Below, one piece after another: positions 22,847-32,790 of a stretch of DNA of 64,000 bases. The translations under genes and the position numbers were made by a program. The notes below the pieces were generated by a model, which saw nothing but the letters and a program-made list of their open reading frames with translations, had not been told where the DNA came from and ran no database searches. This stretch comes from Primulina eburnea (lineage: Eukaryota; Streptophyta; Magnoliopsida; Lamiales; Gesneriaceae): contig NC_133101.1 of the NCBI RefSeq assembly GCF_022965805.1, positions 17,951,054-18,015,053 of the forward strand, in the 5' to 3' direction. How positions within the stretch are numbered: position 1 is the first letter of the stretch; each line of letters starts with the position of its first letter.

Positions 22847-23485
22847 ATGGCTGGATCCTCTACACAATCATTGAAAAATATTTGTGTGTTTTGTGGGTCG
22901 AGTCCTGGAAAAAATGAAGTGTTTGTAGAAGCAGCGAATAATCTTGGAAAGATATTGGCTGAGAGAAAAATTCATTTGGTATATGGGGGAGGTAATATTG
23001 GGTTAATGGGATTTGTTTCAACATCTGCTCATCTTGGAGGTAGTCAGGTTTTGGGTATTATTCCTACAGCTTTAGCTGAAAGAAATATTACAGGTGTTAC
23101 GATTGGGGAGGAATTAAAAGTTTCTTCTATGTATGAAAGAATCACAAAAATGATTGAAAATTTGGATGCTTTTATCGCACTACCAGGTGGTTTTGGTACA
23201 TTAGAGGAAATTTTTCATACTGTTTCTTGGGCACAACTTAATATCCATAATAAACCTGTGGGCTTGTTGAATATAAATAATTATTATGACAGTTTGTTGA
23301 CATTTCTGGATAAAGCTGTGGAACAGAATTTCATTTCAGAAAATTCACGACGGATGCTCATTTCTGCTTCGACTGCCGACCAATTAATTGATGATTTGGA
23401 AGCTTTTGTTCATAAGCCTGATCCGATGATAGCAAAGATCAATTGGTCGCAATCAAGCAGTAAAAAAAGAAAGTTGGATCATTGA
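22847..23485 (+). CDS. LOG: LONELY GUY-type cytokinin riboside 5'-monophosphate phosphoribohydrolase, intronless, inside element B
   Basis: The gene encodes 212 residues, the usual plant LOG length. LOG enzymes release free active cytokinin base from the nucleotide in one step. ICVFCGSSPGK (12-22) and LVYGGGNIGLMG (44-55) form the Rossmann-like nucleotide fold. PGGFGTLEE (113-121) is the family signature, and R98 and E121, the residues needed for catalysis in characterised LOGs, are both present. The residue after R98 is Ile where most LOGs have Lys (RI for RK). SWAQLNIHNKPVGLLN follows. The tail ends KKRKLDH, a possible nuclear localisation signal. Plant LOG genes normally have several introns; this copy has none, suggesting capture through RNA. 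It sits where Athila elements have an env-like gene and has no stop or frameshift. Family call certain; activity and expression unknown. Confidence 0.95.
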   Translation: MAGSSTQSLKNICVFCGSSPGKNEVFVEAANNLGKILAERKIHLVYGGGNIGLMGFVSTSAHLGGSQVLGIIPTALAERNITGVTIGEELKVSSMYERITKMIENLDAFIALPGGFGTLEEIFHTVSWAQLNIHNKPVGLLNINNYYDSLLTFLDKAVEQNFISENSRRMLISASTADQLIDDLEAFVHKPDPMIAKINWSQSSSKKRKLDH

Positions 23486-23532
23486 TTCAAAAGTCGTGGT
23501 TTGGTTTGCGTTTGTTTCAGTTTGTTATCTTC

Positions 23533-23538
23533 AATAAA
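23533..23538 (+). terminator. Poly(A) signal downstream of LOG
   Basis: AATAAA lies 48 bases after the LOG stop codon within AT-rich sequence, giving the gene a plausible independent 3' end. Confidence 0.5.
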
Positions 23539-24720
23539 ATTCCAAGTGATATGTCTTTCATTATGTACTCTTTATTAATAGCTATTTTGACATTAGGGAC
23601 AATGTCATATTCTGATTGGGGGGAGAATAAACTTTCATAAAAAAAATTAATAAAAATTAAAAAAATATATTATTTTAAAATAAAATCATGTTTATTGTTT
23701 GTACCTTTGTAATTTTTGCAAAAATATCATACATTACATATTTGAAAGGTTTAAATTAGAAAATTTATTAATCTATCTAAGGATGTTTAATTTTTATTTG
23801 GAAAAAAGTCAATTTTAATATTCTGATCAATATAAAAATATGATTTATGAAATCTTTTTGAGTGATTAACCATTGTGATAAAATCAGGTATTAAAGTATA
23901 TGGCCCAAGATATACCTTATAAGAGTGCCTAAAATTTTAAACTCACACATATTTTGTGAGTGAGTGGAGAGGACAGAGAAAACAGCTTTCGAGCCTTTAT
24001 TGATCATGAGAGAGACTATCTATTATTTAGATCTTAAGTTCTTATTTTGAAAAAAAAATGATATTTCTTGAAAAAAAAAATTAAAAAAAAAGAGAAAAAA
24101 ATAAAAAAATAAAAAAAAGATATTGAATATCTATGTAATTTTTAAGTTATATGCTACGACCCATTTATCTCTCATAAAAAAAAAGAAAAAAAAGAAAAAA
24201 AAAAAGAAAGAGGGAAATTTATTGTAGAAATTAAATAAATATGTGGTCAAGAAGCATAAACTTATTCTGATTCCATGATGTTGTGAAAAAAAAATATCAG
24301 GAAAAAATATATAATAAGAACAACTAGATTTTGAATCAATGGATTTTCTATCTTTTGATTAGTTTGGCTCGTTTGTCTGTCTGCATTCTGTAAACTATTT
24401 TCCTGAGCATTTATCTGTATTTCAACTCCATGAGAGAAATCGTTCCCATAAATTGAAACATTTATTAAACATGTGAGGATATGGAGTTGAGACTCTTACT
24501 AGGAATTTCTGAAGGCCATGTACATTTAACTACCTGAAAATAAGCTTTGAATTGATCATCTCAGATTATTTCATAAATTATAATTATGATGATCTTGATA
24601 TAACTTTGACTATTTTCAAATTTAATTTAAACACTTAGATAGTTCTGATTATATTTCTATTTAAATTAATCAATATGTTTTGTATTGTTATTAACGCTTA
24701 AATTGCTAGAGACTAGCAAT
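23539..24720 (+). other. Element B 3' untranslated region
   Basis: TTAGGGACAATGTCATATTC followed by TTGGGGGGAG (about 23593-23624) resembles the conserved sequence after the last gene in Athila elements, perhaps an internal polypurine tract. The rest is A-rich low-complexity sequence (24050-24215) without open frames of note. Confidence 0.6.
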
Positions 24721-24736
24721 AAGCTGGTTGGGGGTG
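24721..24736 (+). other. Polypurine tract region of element B
   Basis: AAGCTGGTTGGGGGTG sits directly before the right LTR. It is purine-rich but interrupted by T, so the exact primer is uncertain. Confidence 0.6.
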
Positions 24737-26285
24737 TGATAAACATAAAAATTGTACATTAATTAAATGTTTTATAATATAAATTTATAGTTTTTGTTTT
24801 ATTAAATGTTTAAATATTATATGTTTTATAATAAATTGTATAAAAAATAAGTTGTTGTGTAATTATAAGTTTTTACTATTTTTACAGGTTCAATAAAACA
24901 AGAATAATCTTGGCGTTGAAAATGGGATTAAGATGATTTTTGGACTTGTAGAAAGTTGATGATAATATCTACAATATTGATGAAGAGCATGAGATAAAAA
25001 TCCTCTCACAATTGGGATCAAATTAAGCAACAAATAAAGTTACCGAAGGAATGGCAGTTTTACCATGCTCTAGTATTTTCACCATATCTCTCAAATTACT
25101 TGGTCAAATAATCTGAAAAAAATACCACAACTAGACAACTCAATTATCCACATGTTTGTTTTTATGTGAAGAAGCAAATTCGGAGAAGAATATTTTTAAA
25201 AGTGATGTGTAATATAATATAATATCTTGGAACACCAATGAAGACTTATGTATAAAAAAATAATATTTTATTTGTGATTTTCTCCCCAAACTTGGCTATA
25301 AATAGGGGTGCATTGTAATGTATTGAGATATCCCTCATTCTATGAACAAATCTTTGAGTTCATAATATTTCTCTCTATATTTTCTCTTTATTTCTTCATT
25401 TAAATACAATTAGCATGTTAATTTCATATTCAAAGTTTTACACTTTGAATAATGAATAGCTAACTTCCTAAAATTGAGATGATAAGGTGAAACTCTTGGC
25501 ATGATAATAAGGTTATTAAAAGGTAAGAATCTATGTTTTATATTATTTAATCATTATTTATTGTTTATGTTATATTTATTTCTTTAAGCATTTTTATACC
25601 CTACTTATAAGTGGGAGTTTTGATTTATTGTTGCTATATGTTACACTAAATTCTTGGAACCATTTAAATGTTAGTTTGCTATTACCAACCATTTAAAGTG
25701 GATGTCTTGATTTATTATATATAAATATATTATAATATTAAATTCTTGGAACCATTTAAATGTTAGTTTGGTTTTACCAACCATTTAACTTGGATTCTTT
25801 GATTTATTATATATGAATATATTATAGTGTTAATTTATTGGTACCATTTAAATGTTTGTTTGGTTTTACCAACCATTTAAAGTGGGAACCTTGATTTAGT
25901 GTTTACAAATATATATAGCACAATAAATACTTGACCACATTTATAAGTTTTGGTTTATATTATATACTTATAAGATAATAATATATAACATAATATAAAT
26001 ATGATTATTTAATATATTGGAACCATTTTATTAAGTGGATTTCAATATTGTTCGTTAATGTTAACTTTATTAAAATACCAAGAGTGGATCATTTAATCTC
26101 AACTATTTAAATTAAAATTTGAACAATTAAAATTTACCCATTATTTAAATTTAAATTTGAACAAAAAGATATTGTAGTGGACTTGTAATTACCTTAACTT
26201 CCCTGTGGATACGATATCGGACTCACCGAATTATATTACTTGTGGACAACCTGCTCTTGGGAGTGCAACAATCAAAGTGACAACA
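24737..26285 (+). repeat. 3' LTR of element B
   Basis: It begins TGATAAACAT and ends GACAACA, followed by the target duplication ATGAG (26286-26290). It differs from the left LTR by scattered substitutions and by an indel near 26130-26165. The three 93-base tandem units are at about 25647-25905. Confidence 0.92.
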
Positions 26286-26812
26286 ATGAGCTATCACTGC
26301 GACTTTTCTGCTCAATGCATCTGCAACTACATTAGCTTTGCTCGGGTGGTAGCTAATGTCACAGTCATAGTCCTTCACTAGCTCCAACCAATGCCTCTAA
26401 CGCATATTCAGCTCCTTCTGCGCAAAGAAATACTTGAGGCTCTTATGGTCGGTAAAGATCTGGCACTTCTCTCCGTATAAATAATGCCTCCAAATCTTCA
26501 AGGCAAATAATACGGTGCCAACTCCAGATCATGGGTAGGGTAATTCTTCTCATGGGTTTTCAACTGACGAGAAGCATACGCTATCACCTTCCCATGCCGC
26601 ATCAACATTGCGCTTAAACCGAGCTTCGAAACATCGGTATACAGAAAAAACTCACCGGGCCCTGATGGCATGGCCAAAACTGATGCTGAGATAAGAGCTT
26701 GCTTCAAAGTATCGAAGCTCTTCTGACACTCATCGCTCCACACAAATTTCACATTCTTCTTTGTCAATGATGTGAGTGGAACTGCGATATAGGAGAATCC
26801 CTGAATGAACTT
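26286..26812 (-). pseudogene. Element A RNase H (broken)
   Basis: Minus-strand sequence gives [22 protein letters not shown], then [14 protein letters not shown] with the first catalytic Asp, and [23 protein letters not shown]. The continuation through [11 protein letters not shown] and ELNMR to [17 protein letters not shown] is readable down to 26291 but in shifted frames with a stop. The far side is interrupted by element B. It would remove RNA from the cDNA hybrid in an active element. Confidence 0.85.
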
Positions 26813-28128
26813 CTAATAGTATCCTGCTAGCCCAAGGAAACTACGGATCTCCGATGCATTCTGCGGCACAACCCAATCTCTGACTGCTGCAACTTTTGCT
26901 GGGTCTACCTCAATACCGCTGCTATAAACGATGTGGCCTAAGAACGCCACCTTCTCTAACCAGAATTCGCATTTACTGAACTTCGCGAATAACTTTTGCT
27001 TCTGCAAGGTCTGCAAAACTGTGGTCAGATGTCTGTTGTGATCCTCTTGATTCTTGGAGTAGACGAGGATGTCGTCTATGAATACTATCACGAACTGATC
27101 AAGATACAGCTGAAATATGCGATTCATGAGATCCATGAAGATCGCTGGCGCATTCGTCAGACCGAAAGGCATAACAAGGAACTCGAAGTGGCCATAATGA
27201 GTCCTGAAAGCTGTCTTGAGAACATCGGCTTCTTTCACCCTCAACTGGTGATAACCAAAACGCAGATCAATCTTGGAGAATACCGAAGCTCCCTGCAACT
27301 GGTCAAACAAATCTTCAATCCTCGAAAATGGGTATTTGTTCTTCACTGTAACCCTGTTGAACTCCCGGTAATCAATACAGAGCCTCATCGTACCATCCTT
27401 CTTCTTTACAAACAATACTGACGCGCCCCATGGTGAAAAACTTGGGCGAATGAACTCATTGTCGAGAAGTTCCTGGATCTGCTTCTTAAGATCTGTCATC
27501 TCTGTCGGTGCTAATCGGTACGGTGCTTTGGATATCGGAGCCGTACCTGGCATAAGCTCAATAGAAAACTCCACCTCTCGCTCGGGTGTCATACCAGAGA
27601 TGTCCTCAGGAAAAACGTCTAGGAAATCCCTAACAATCGGAACATCTGAGGCTGACTGACTGGGTTCCTCAGGGACAGATACAAAAGTCGCTAAAAACGC
27701 CCGACACCCTCTATTCATGAGCTTCCTAGCCTGGACACAAGGTATAATGCGCGGTAAAGGAAAGTACATGTCTGGCTCAAATAAGAACTGCTCCATCCCA
27801 GGCGGTCGGACTTGAACAGATATCCGCTGAAAGTCAATCAACACTCTGTTCCGTAATAGCCAGTCCATCCCCAGAATGATGTCAAACTCTGGCATCGGCA
27901 GTACGATCAGATCCGCATAAACAAGATTGCCATGAAGCTCAAGGTCTATGTCTCGGATCACATTGGTAGCTGCCATCTCCTCACCAGAAGGCAATACTAC
28001 TGAATGGGCTATATCTAGCCCAATGGTCTTGACCTTGAGAAAATTATCAAAGGTCTCCGAAATGAATGAATGAGTAGCCCCTGAATCTATCAAGGCTTTC
28101 GTAGCCGACCCAACTATAAAAATTTTCC
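26813..28128 (-). CDS. Element A protease and reverse transcriptase region
   Basis: The frame is open on the minus strand from the putative splice acceptor at 28128 to a stop at 26813. The aspartic protease motif [16 protein letters not shown] is at the start and the LGMDWL motif follows. RT begins around [14 protein letters not shown] and has [29 protein letters not shown] (usually [11 protein letters not shown]) and the catalytic [10 protein letters not shown] (about 27072-27100). It ends in [12 protein letters not shown]. No ATG begins the frame, consistent with a polyprotein or a spliced message. All RT catalytic Asp residues are intact although neighbouring domains are broken. Confidence 0.9.
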
Positions 28129-28322
28129 CTGAAAGGTTGGAACGTCAAGCTGAACCCAATAATTACAAGAACTAAACTTATAAACAGGCGAAGGCCAAAG
28201 TTCTTCTAAACTAATTCCCGAAAATATCCCTGATTAGAACATGCAATCCTATCACAATTCTAAGTTCAAGATTTCAACCCAAAACAATAAATCCCAAATA
28301 CAAACTTAAAGCTTAAAGGTAC
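28129..28322 (-). other. Putative gag/protease intron in element A
   Basis: On the minus strand the Gag frame reaches CATGACAG|GTACCTTTAAG, and 194 bases later a T-rich stretch ends CCAACCTTTCAG|GGAAAATTTT where the protease frame ([17 protein letters not shown]) begins. The interval is AT-rich and full of stops. Exon 2 requires a phase-1 donor, while the present donor is phase 2, as if a 2-base deletion had occurred in ACACAG. Element C has an intron-like segment at the same place and phase. Confidence 0.55.
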
Positions 28323-29380
28323 CTGTCATGAGCATGGTTTCCTGGATTCGTCTCTGTCGCATAAAGGGCAAAAACTCTGCCTTGGGTAGGCAGACTCCCC
28401 CGAGGGCACTGCTGCAGCAAGTGGTCTAGACTACCACACTTATAACACTTTCCTGAGCCATACATACATGCTCCGGCATGGCAGCGTGTGCACCTAGGAA
28501 AGACTGGGTGCTCAAAGGTCCTCAACACTGGGCGTCCATGCTGCTGCTGTCCTCTGTTTCTGGGTGGACCGTGATAAGGCCTCTTATTCTGATGCTGCTG
28601 CTGCTGCTGAGGAGGAGGGAGGTGTGGTACTTGGACTGGTCGCTTACCCTAGCGATCCCTCTCAATGTCAATCTGATCTTGATCTACAGCAAGAGCTCTG
28701 GAAACAGCGACTTCCAAGGTAGTAGGACCAGCCACCCTAACGTCACGGCGCAAGATCGGCCGTAAACCATCCAGAAAGTGCTTCAACTTGGCTCCGGCAT
28801 CATTTGCAATCAGAGGCACAAAATGGCAGCCCCTCTCAAACTTACAGATGAACTCCGTAACAGTCAGATCTCCCTGCCTCAGGGTATTGAACTCTCTGGT
28901 CAACCTGGAACAAACCTCGTCAATGAAATATTCCTAGTAGAATACCTCGGTGAAGCGCGTCTAGCTCAGAGTAGCCAAGTTCAGGGCTACTGATGCTCCT
29001 TCCCACCATAAGCGGGCATCTCCTCCGAATAGATAGGTGTCACAACAAACCTTATCTTCGTCTCCAAGCTCCATGAAATCAAAGATAACCTCGAGGGACT
29101 TAATCCAGCACTCGGCAATCATGGGATCTGCAGTCCCTGAAAACTCCTTCAGTCTCATCTTAATGAACAGCTCATAGGTAGCCTCGGGCCCTATCAACCT
29201 GGCTGCCACAGCATTGTTCCCCACAAACTGCGCGAAGAACCTAGTCATCCCAGCTAACATCTTGGCATTCATGTCAGGTGGAGGGGGTGGAGGTCCGTTC
29301 CTCTCTTGCCTCTGATCCTCACCGTCCTCATGACGCTGCTCATCAACTCTTACGCGCTCAAGAATGCGTTTAGGAGGCAT
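28323..29380 (-). pseudogene. Element A gag (broken)
   Basis: It starts at the ATG of MPPKRILERVRVDEQ. A Pro run and LKEFSGTADPMIAECWIKSL lead to the capsid-like region (YLFGGDARLWWEGA), then RQGDLTVTEFICKFERGCHFVPLI in a second frame (28903-28649) and the zinc knuckle CYKCGSLDHLLQQC (CX2CX4HX4C) in the 28528-28313 part. At least two frameshifts or stops separate these parts (between 28961 and 28903, and between 28649 and 28528). A CTG/CAG-rich Gln tract lies at about 28588-28612. Confidence 0.88.
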
Positions 29381-29612
29381 ACTGTTCCATACATATAACC
29401 CATACGTAACCAACATGCAAAATTCCATAATTTCTTTAAATTTAAATAAATGCTGAATAATCATAATCTGAACATAAAATATTTCATGAAAACATGCTGT
29501 TAAAATATTTCATGCTTTAAATGAAATGCGTAAACGTAAAACTTACAGACCGAAGACGTGATTTCATGAGATTCTCGAGGTCAGTAGTAGTACAACCCTT
29601 AACAAGAACATA

Positions 29613-29625
29613 TGCTCTGATACCA
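29613..29625 (-). other. tRNA-iMet primer binding site of element A
   Basis: The minus strand reads TGGTATCAGAGCA two bases after the LTR end, complementary to the 3' end of initiator tRNA-Met. Confidence 0.9.
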
Positions 29626-29627
29626 AT

Positions 29628-32600
29628 TGTAGAGGCCCGAAATTCTTATTTGAAAATTTGCGGAAAAATTTTCAATTTTCTCTTTAAATAAATAAAATGC
29701 ATCATTCATAAAATATACTGATAAAAGATTCAATGTTTAAAGTAGCAGCGGAAGTAAATAATGGTTTCAAAATAACAACTTAAAATAATTCAACAAAATA
29801 AAAATTGAGTTTGGAATAAAAATAGTAAGTGTTGAAAATGAGGTTCTCGAGTTCCTACTACTGCCAACCCAAGCTAGCTCACTGGTCCCCGCCCTCGGCC
29901 CCGACCTCATCAGTACCTACAACAATCAAGTCTAGTGAGTCTAAAGACTCAGTATACATATATCGTAAATAACAAGTAATAATCATAAAATCGCATCCAC
30001 AGTAAAAATATCATAAGTCTGGCGTAACGTTAAAATATCGTGTCATGAATAATTATAAATACGTGCATCGCTGAAAAATCGTATGTAAAATGTTTGCTCG
30101 ATAGATTCCTGTAATAAAATAGCATATCATGATTTCTGTTGAGAATATGTTCTACGCAAGTGGCCCATAACATGAACTGAATCGTCTTATCAGACTAAAC
30201 CACAGTATACTGGACGGTAGAGATCATCACAGCCCTTGGATTGGATATTTGTACCCATAAATTAACATGAACCGGTCGTGAGTCACCGGGTGAAGTAATA
30301 ATCCCATAAGCTGCAATCCCATGAGCGTGAAGTGGCCACAAGTAATATCGCATATATCTCAAAAATAAACTTTTATATTTTTATGCACGTAATATAATTA
30401 AATGTCCTGTTTTATTTTACCGAAAGGGTTGGATCGTTCCCAAGCTTGTTGCGACCTAATTCTAACATTAAAAATATGCAAATGATTTTTCTTTGAAAAT
30501 AACTTAGTCTTTGCACCCAAAAACGAGCCAACTAGACCAACAACTAAATTTCCAACCATGACTCCGTACCAACCCAAACCGACATCGATCCATCGTTTAG
30601 TCATGGTCAAAATATGCCTAACATGATGAAATAATGCTCCTAAAAATTGTAAAACTCGAAATTTGATGAATGTAGGCCAAAAACATGAAACGCTCTTTCG
30701 AGAGTCACTTTGGCACATTGCACCGTAAATTCTCGTACGAACTCTAAACTTAACCGAATCACATACGGACAAAAAAATGACCTTTTTAACTCAATGAGGT
30801 ACTTTTCAGTCCAAGTACATAGGCTAAAAGCCAACCAAGAACTTAAACGAGCCTCTGAACTAGAGCACAAAGTTGCTGTCAAAAATTACAGCAGCAGCTG
30901 TTGCGCTTCCTTGCGTCGTTTGCATGGCTAATGGCCATTGGGGCTTGAACCACCAACCAGAGCCACTTCCCAACATCCTAAAGTGTGGTTTGAACCATGG
31001 CTAAGGGCCCTAGTCCAACCACAAACCAACCCAACACCTACAACAAATCTGAAGTTCCACCCGAGACGCCATTGAGCACGCGTGGGGGTGTTGCTTGTTT
31101 TGCTGTCAAATGAAGGATCCAATGGTTATGAGGTTAACCATGGTCCATGCTAGACATGCTAAGGTGTTGTATGAGTCATGGCTAAGGGCTAGAAGCCAAC
31201 CAGAACCCACTTGACACCATAATTTCAAAACCCAACATACTCAACAAAACCAAAAATTTAAAAACCGATGGGGCGCTGTTCTTGTTTGTTTTAAAAATCG
31301 AGGGGAACATGAACCAAGCCATGAAAGAGCATCTTTGTCACGTCCTAGACATGTCAAGGAGGGATTATAACCATGGCTACAACCCCTAGGTCAGCCAAGA
31401 TCAGAATCTTCACCTTAGACAATAAACATGCAAATCGAGACACAAAAATGACATGATGAGGAGTTGCTGTCAAAACGTGTTGCAAGGGGGGGAAAGGGGC
31501 TGAAATTAATGGACTACCACCTTCCTAGCACACCCTATAACATGACCATAAGCAGCCTGGAATGCCTGGAATGAGCCACACCCTGACATCATCAAAAAAA
31601 ATTCAAACCGTGAAGGCACAAAGAAGAGAGCCGAAAAATCTGCACATATATTCGAAAATTGCTTGATATCGGATTTTGCTATAAAAATCATGCATATGTG
31701 ATGTTTAAAATACCTATATGGCTTGATTAAAGAGAAATGAAGGATATAGACATGCCTTGGATTTGTTTTGAAAAGAAAACAAACGAATACGACGACGCGG
31801 CGCAGCAGAGACGGAGTTGTTTTGCTTCTTGTTTTTCTCTCTTGTTTTCTCCCTAGCTATTCTCGATTTTTCTCTCTGAAATGCTCTGAAATTCCGAAGA
31901 AATGGAGAGGAAAAAGTCTAGGGAAGAGAATGGGAAGTTTGCAAGATAAAAGGGAATTAAATGGCAAGATCAAATCTTGCTTTACTTGAATTTGTTAGAC
32001 AAAGAAATGGTTTGATATCATAGGATTTTTTGAGGGATAATTGAGGTGTGCATGGCCGATTTCTAGTCTAGGTACAAAGTAGAAAATTGCTTAATTGTTT
32101 AATTGTTGGTGATTAAAAAGTGGGGGAAATTATCTACCAATAAAAGATTAAGGAAATGAATCACATGGTGAGTTGTCAAATATTTTTAAAGCTAAAAAGG
32201 AGGTGGTCAAAAATTTGATAGATAAATGGGGGAAGAATATTGCTTAATTAATAATTTTTGTTGAATTAATTTGAAGGAATTAATCATACCAAGAAAAGGA
32301 TTAAGGAATGAATCAAAATGGTGAGTTGTCAAATCAATAACAAATATTTTACTAGGTGGCCGAATTCTTCTTGATAAAGGAGGAAAAATATAGCTTAAAT
32401 ATTGTATTTTAATTCTTTAGAGTTTTATCTTCTCATCAAATATTTTAGTGAATTAATAAATTAATTATTGAACCTAAAAGAACTTATTTACTACTTACCT
32501 CAAATTACTTAAATAATTCCTTAAACTTTCTTTCTTCATTAAAATAACGTATTATTTATCTTAAATAAATTCTCAGAATGTTTTCTAAATTTTAAATTTT

Positions 32601-32790
32601 ATCTCAATACTCCAACTCCAGTCCGACCTCACTTATTTAACTGAAAAGATAAAACTAAACTTATGCGATTTAAAATAAATAATCATGACTAACAACTTTA
32701 AAATGCTTTACATAATAAAGAAATCATTTTTAATTTAAATACTAGAAATTATACATGGCTTATACGTAGTCTGATTTAACGGGTTCTACA
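29628..32790 (-). repeat. 5' LTR of element A
   Basis: This 3163-base LTR runs on the minus strand from TGTAGAACCC to GGCCTCTACA and is complete. It pairs with 1119-3298. The palindrome TGAGTCTAAAGACTCA is at 29936-29951, 308 bases from the LTR 3' end. Short open frames inside it recur in the other LTR and are not supported as genes. Confidence 0.92.

Larger units (their letters stand above)
4869..26285 (+). mobile_element. Element B: Athila-lineage Ty3/gypsy element carrying LOG and a virus-like ORF
   Basis: Direct LTRs lie at 4869-6446 and 24737-26285, with an exact 5-base target duplication ATGAG on either side. A tRNA-Asp primer site follows the left LTR, which is diagnostic for Athila. 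Gag, protease, reverse transcriptase (FMDDLTVFG), RNase H and integrase follow in Athila order but are decayed. The 3' part, where Athila elements carry an env-like gene, holds a cysteine-rich virus-like frame and a LOG gene instead. Element D is inserted between these two. The LTRs differ by about ten substitutions in their first 215 bases, fewer elsewhere, plus an indel near 6260-6335, so B is older than D. Confidence 0.92.
1119..32790 (-). mobile_element. Element A: decayed Tekay-like Ty3/gypsy retrotransposon, split by nested element B
   Basis: Reading on the minus strand the order is 5' LTR (32790-29628), tRNA-iMet PBS, gag, protease, reverse transcriptase, RNase H, integrase with chromodomain-like tail, polypurine tract and 3' LTR (3298 downward). 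Element B sits inside the RNase H/integrase linker and is flanked by the 5-base duplication ATGAG (4864-4868 and 26286-26290); joining the flanks gives the expected AVIAHLAISRPL-type linker. The 3' LTR is cut at 1118/1119 by plus-strand LTR sequence, so the far end of A is outside the window or lost. Several frameshifts and stops make it non-autonomous. The Tekay assignment rests on the chromodomain-like C-terminus and the MPPKR-type Gag start. Confidence 0.85.

Noticed and set aside
22847..23485. Lysine decarboxylase
   Set aside because: PGGxGTxxE proteins are often annotated this way by old database naming. The length and motifs fit LOG phosphoribohydrolase.
26996..27421. 141-codon plus-strand frame and similar antisense frames over pol regions
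   Set aside because: They are antisense shadows of conserved RT sequence of element A (and of C at 42784-43242).
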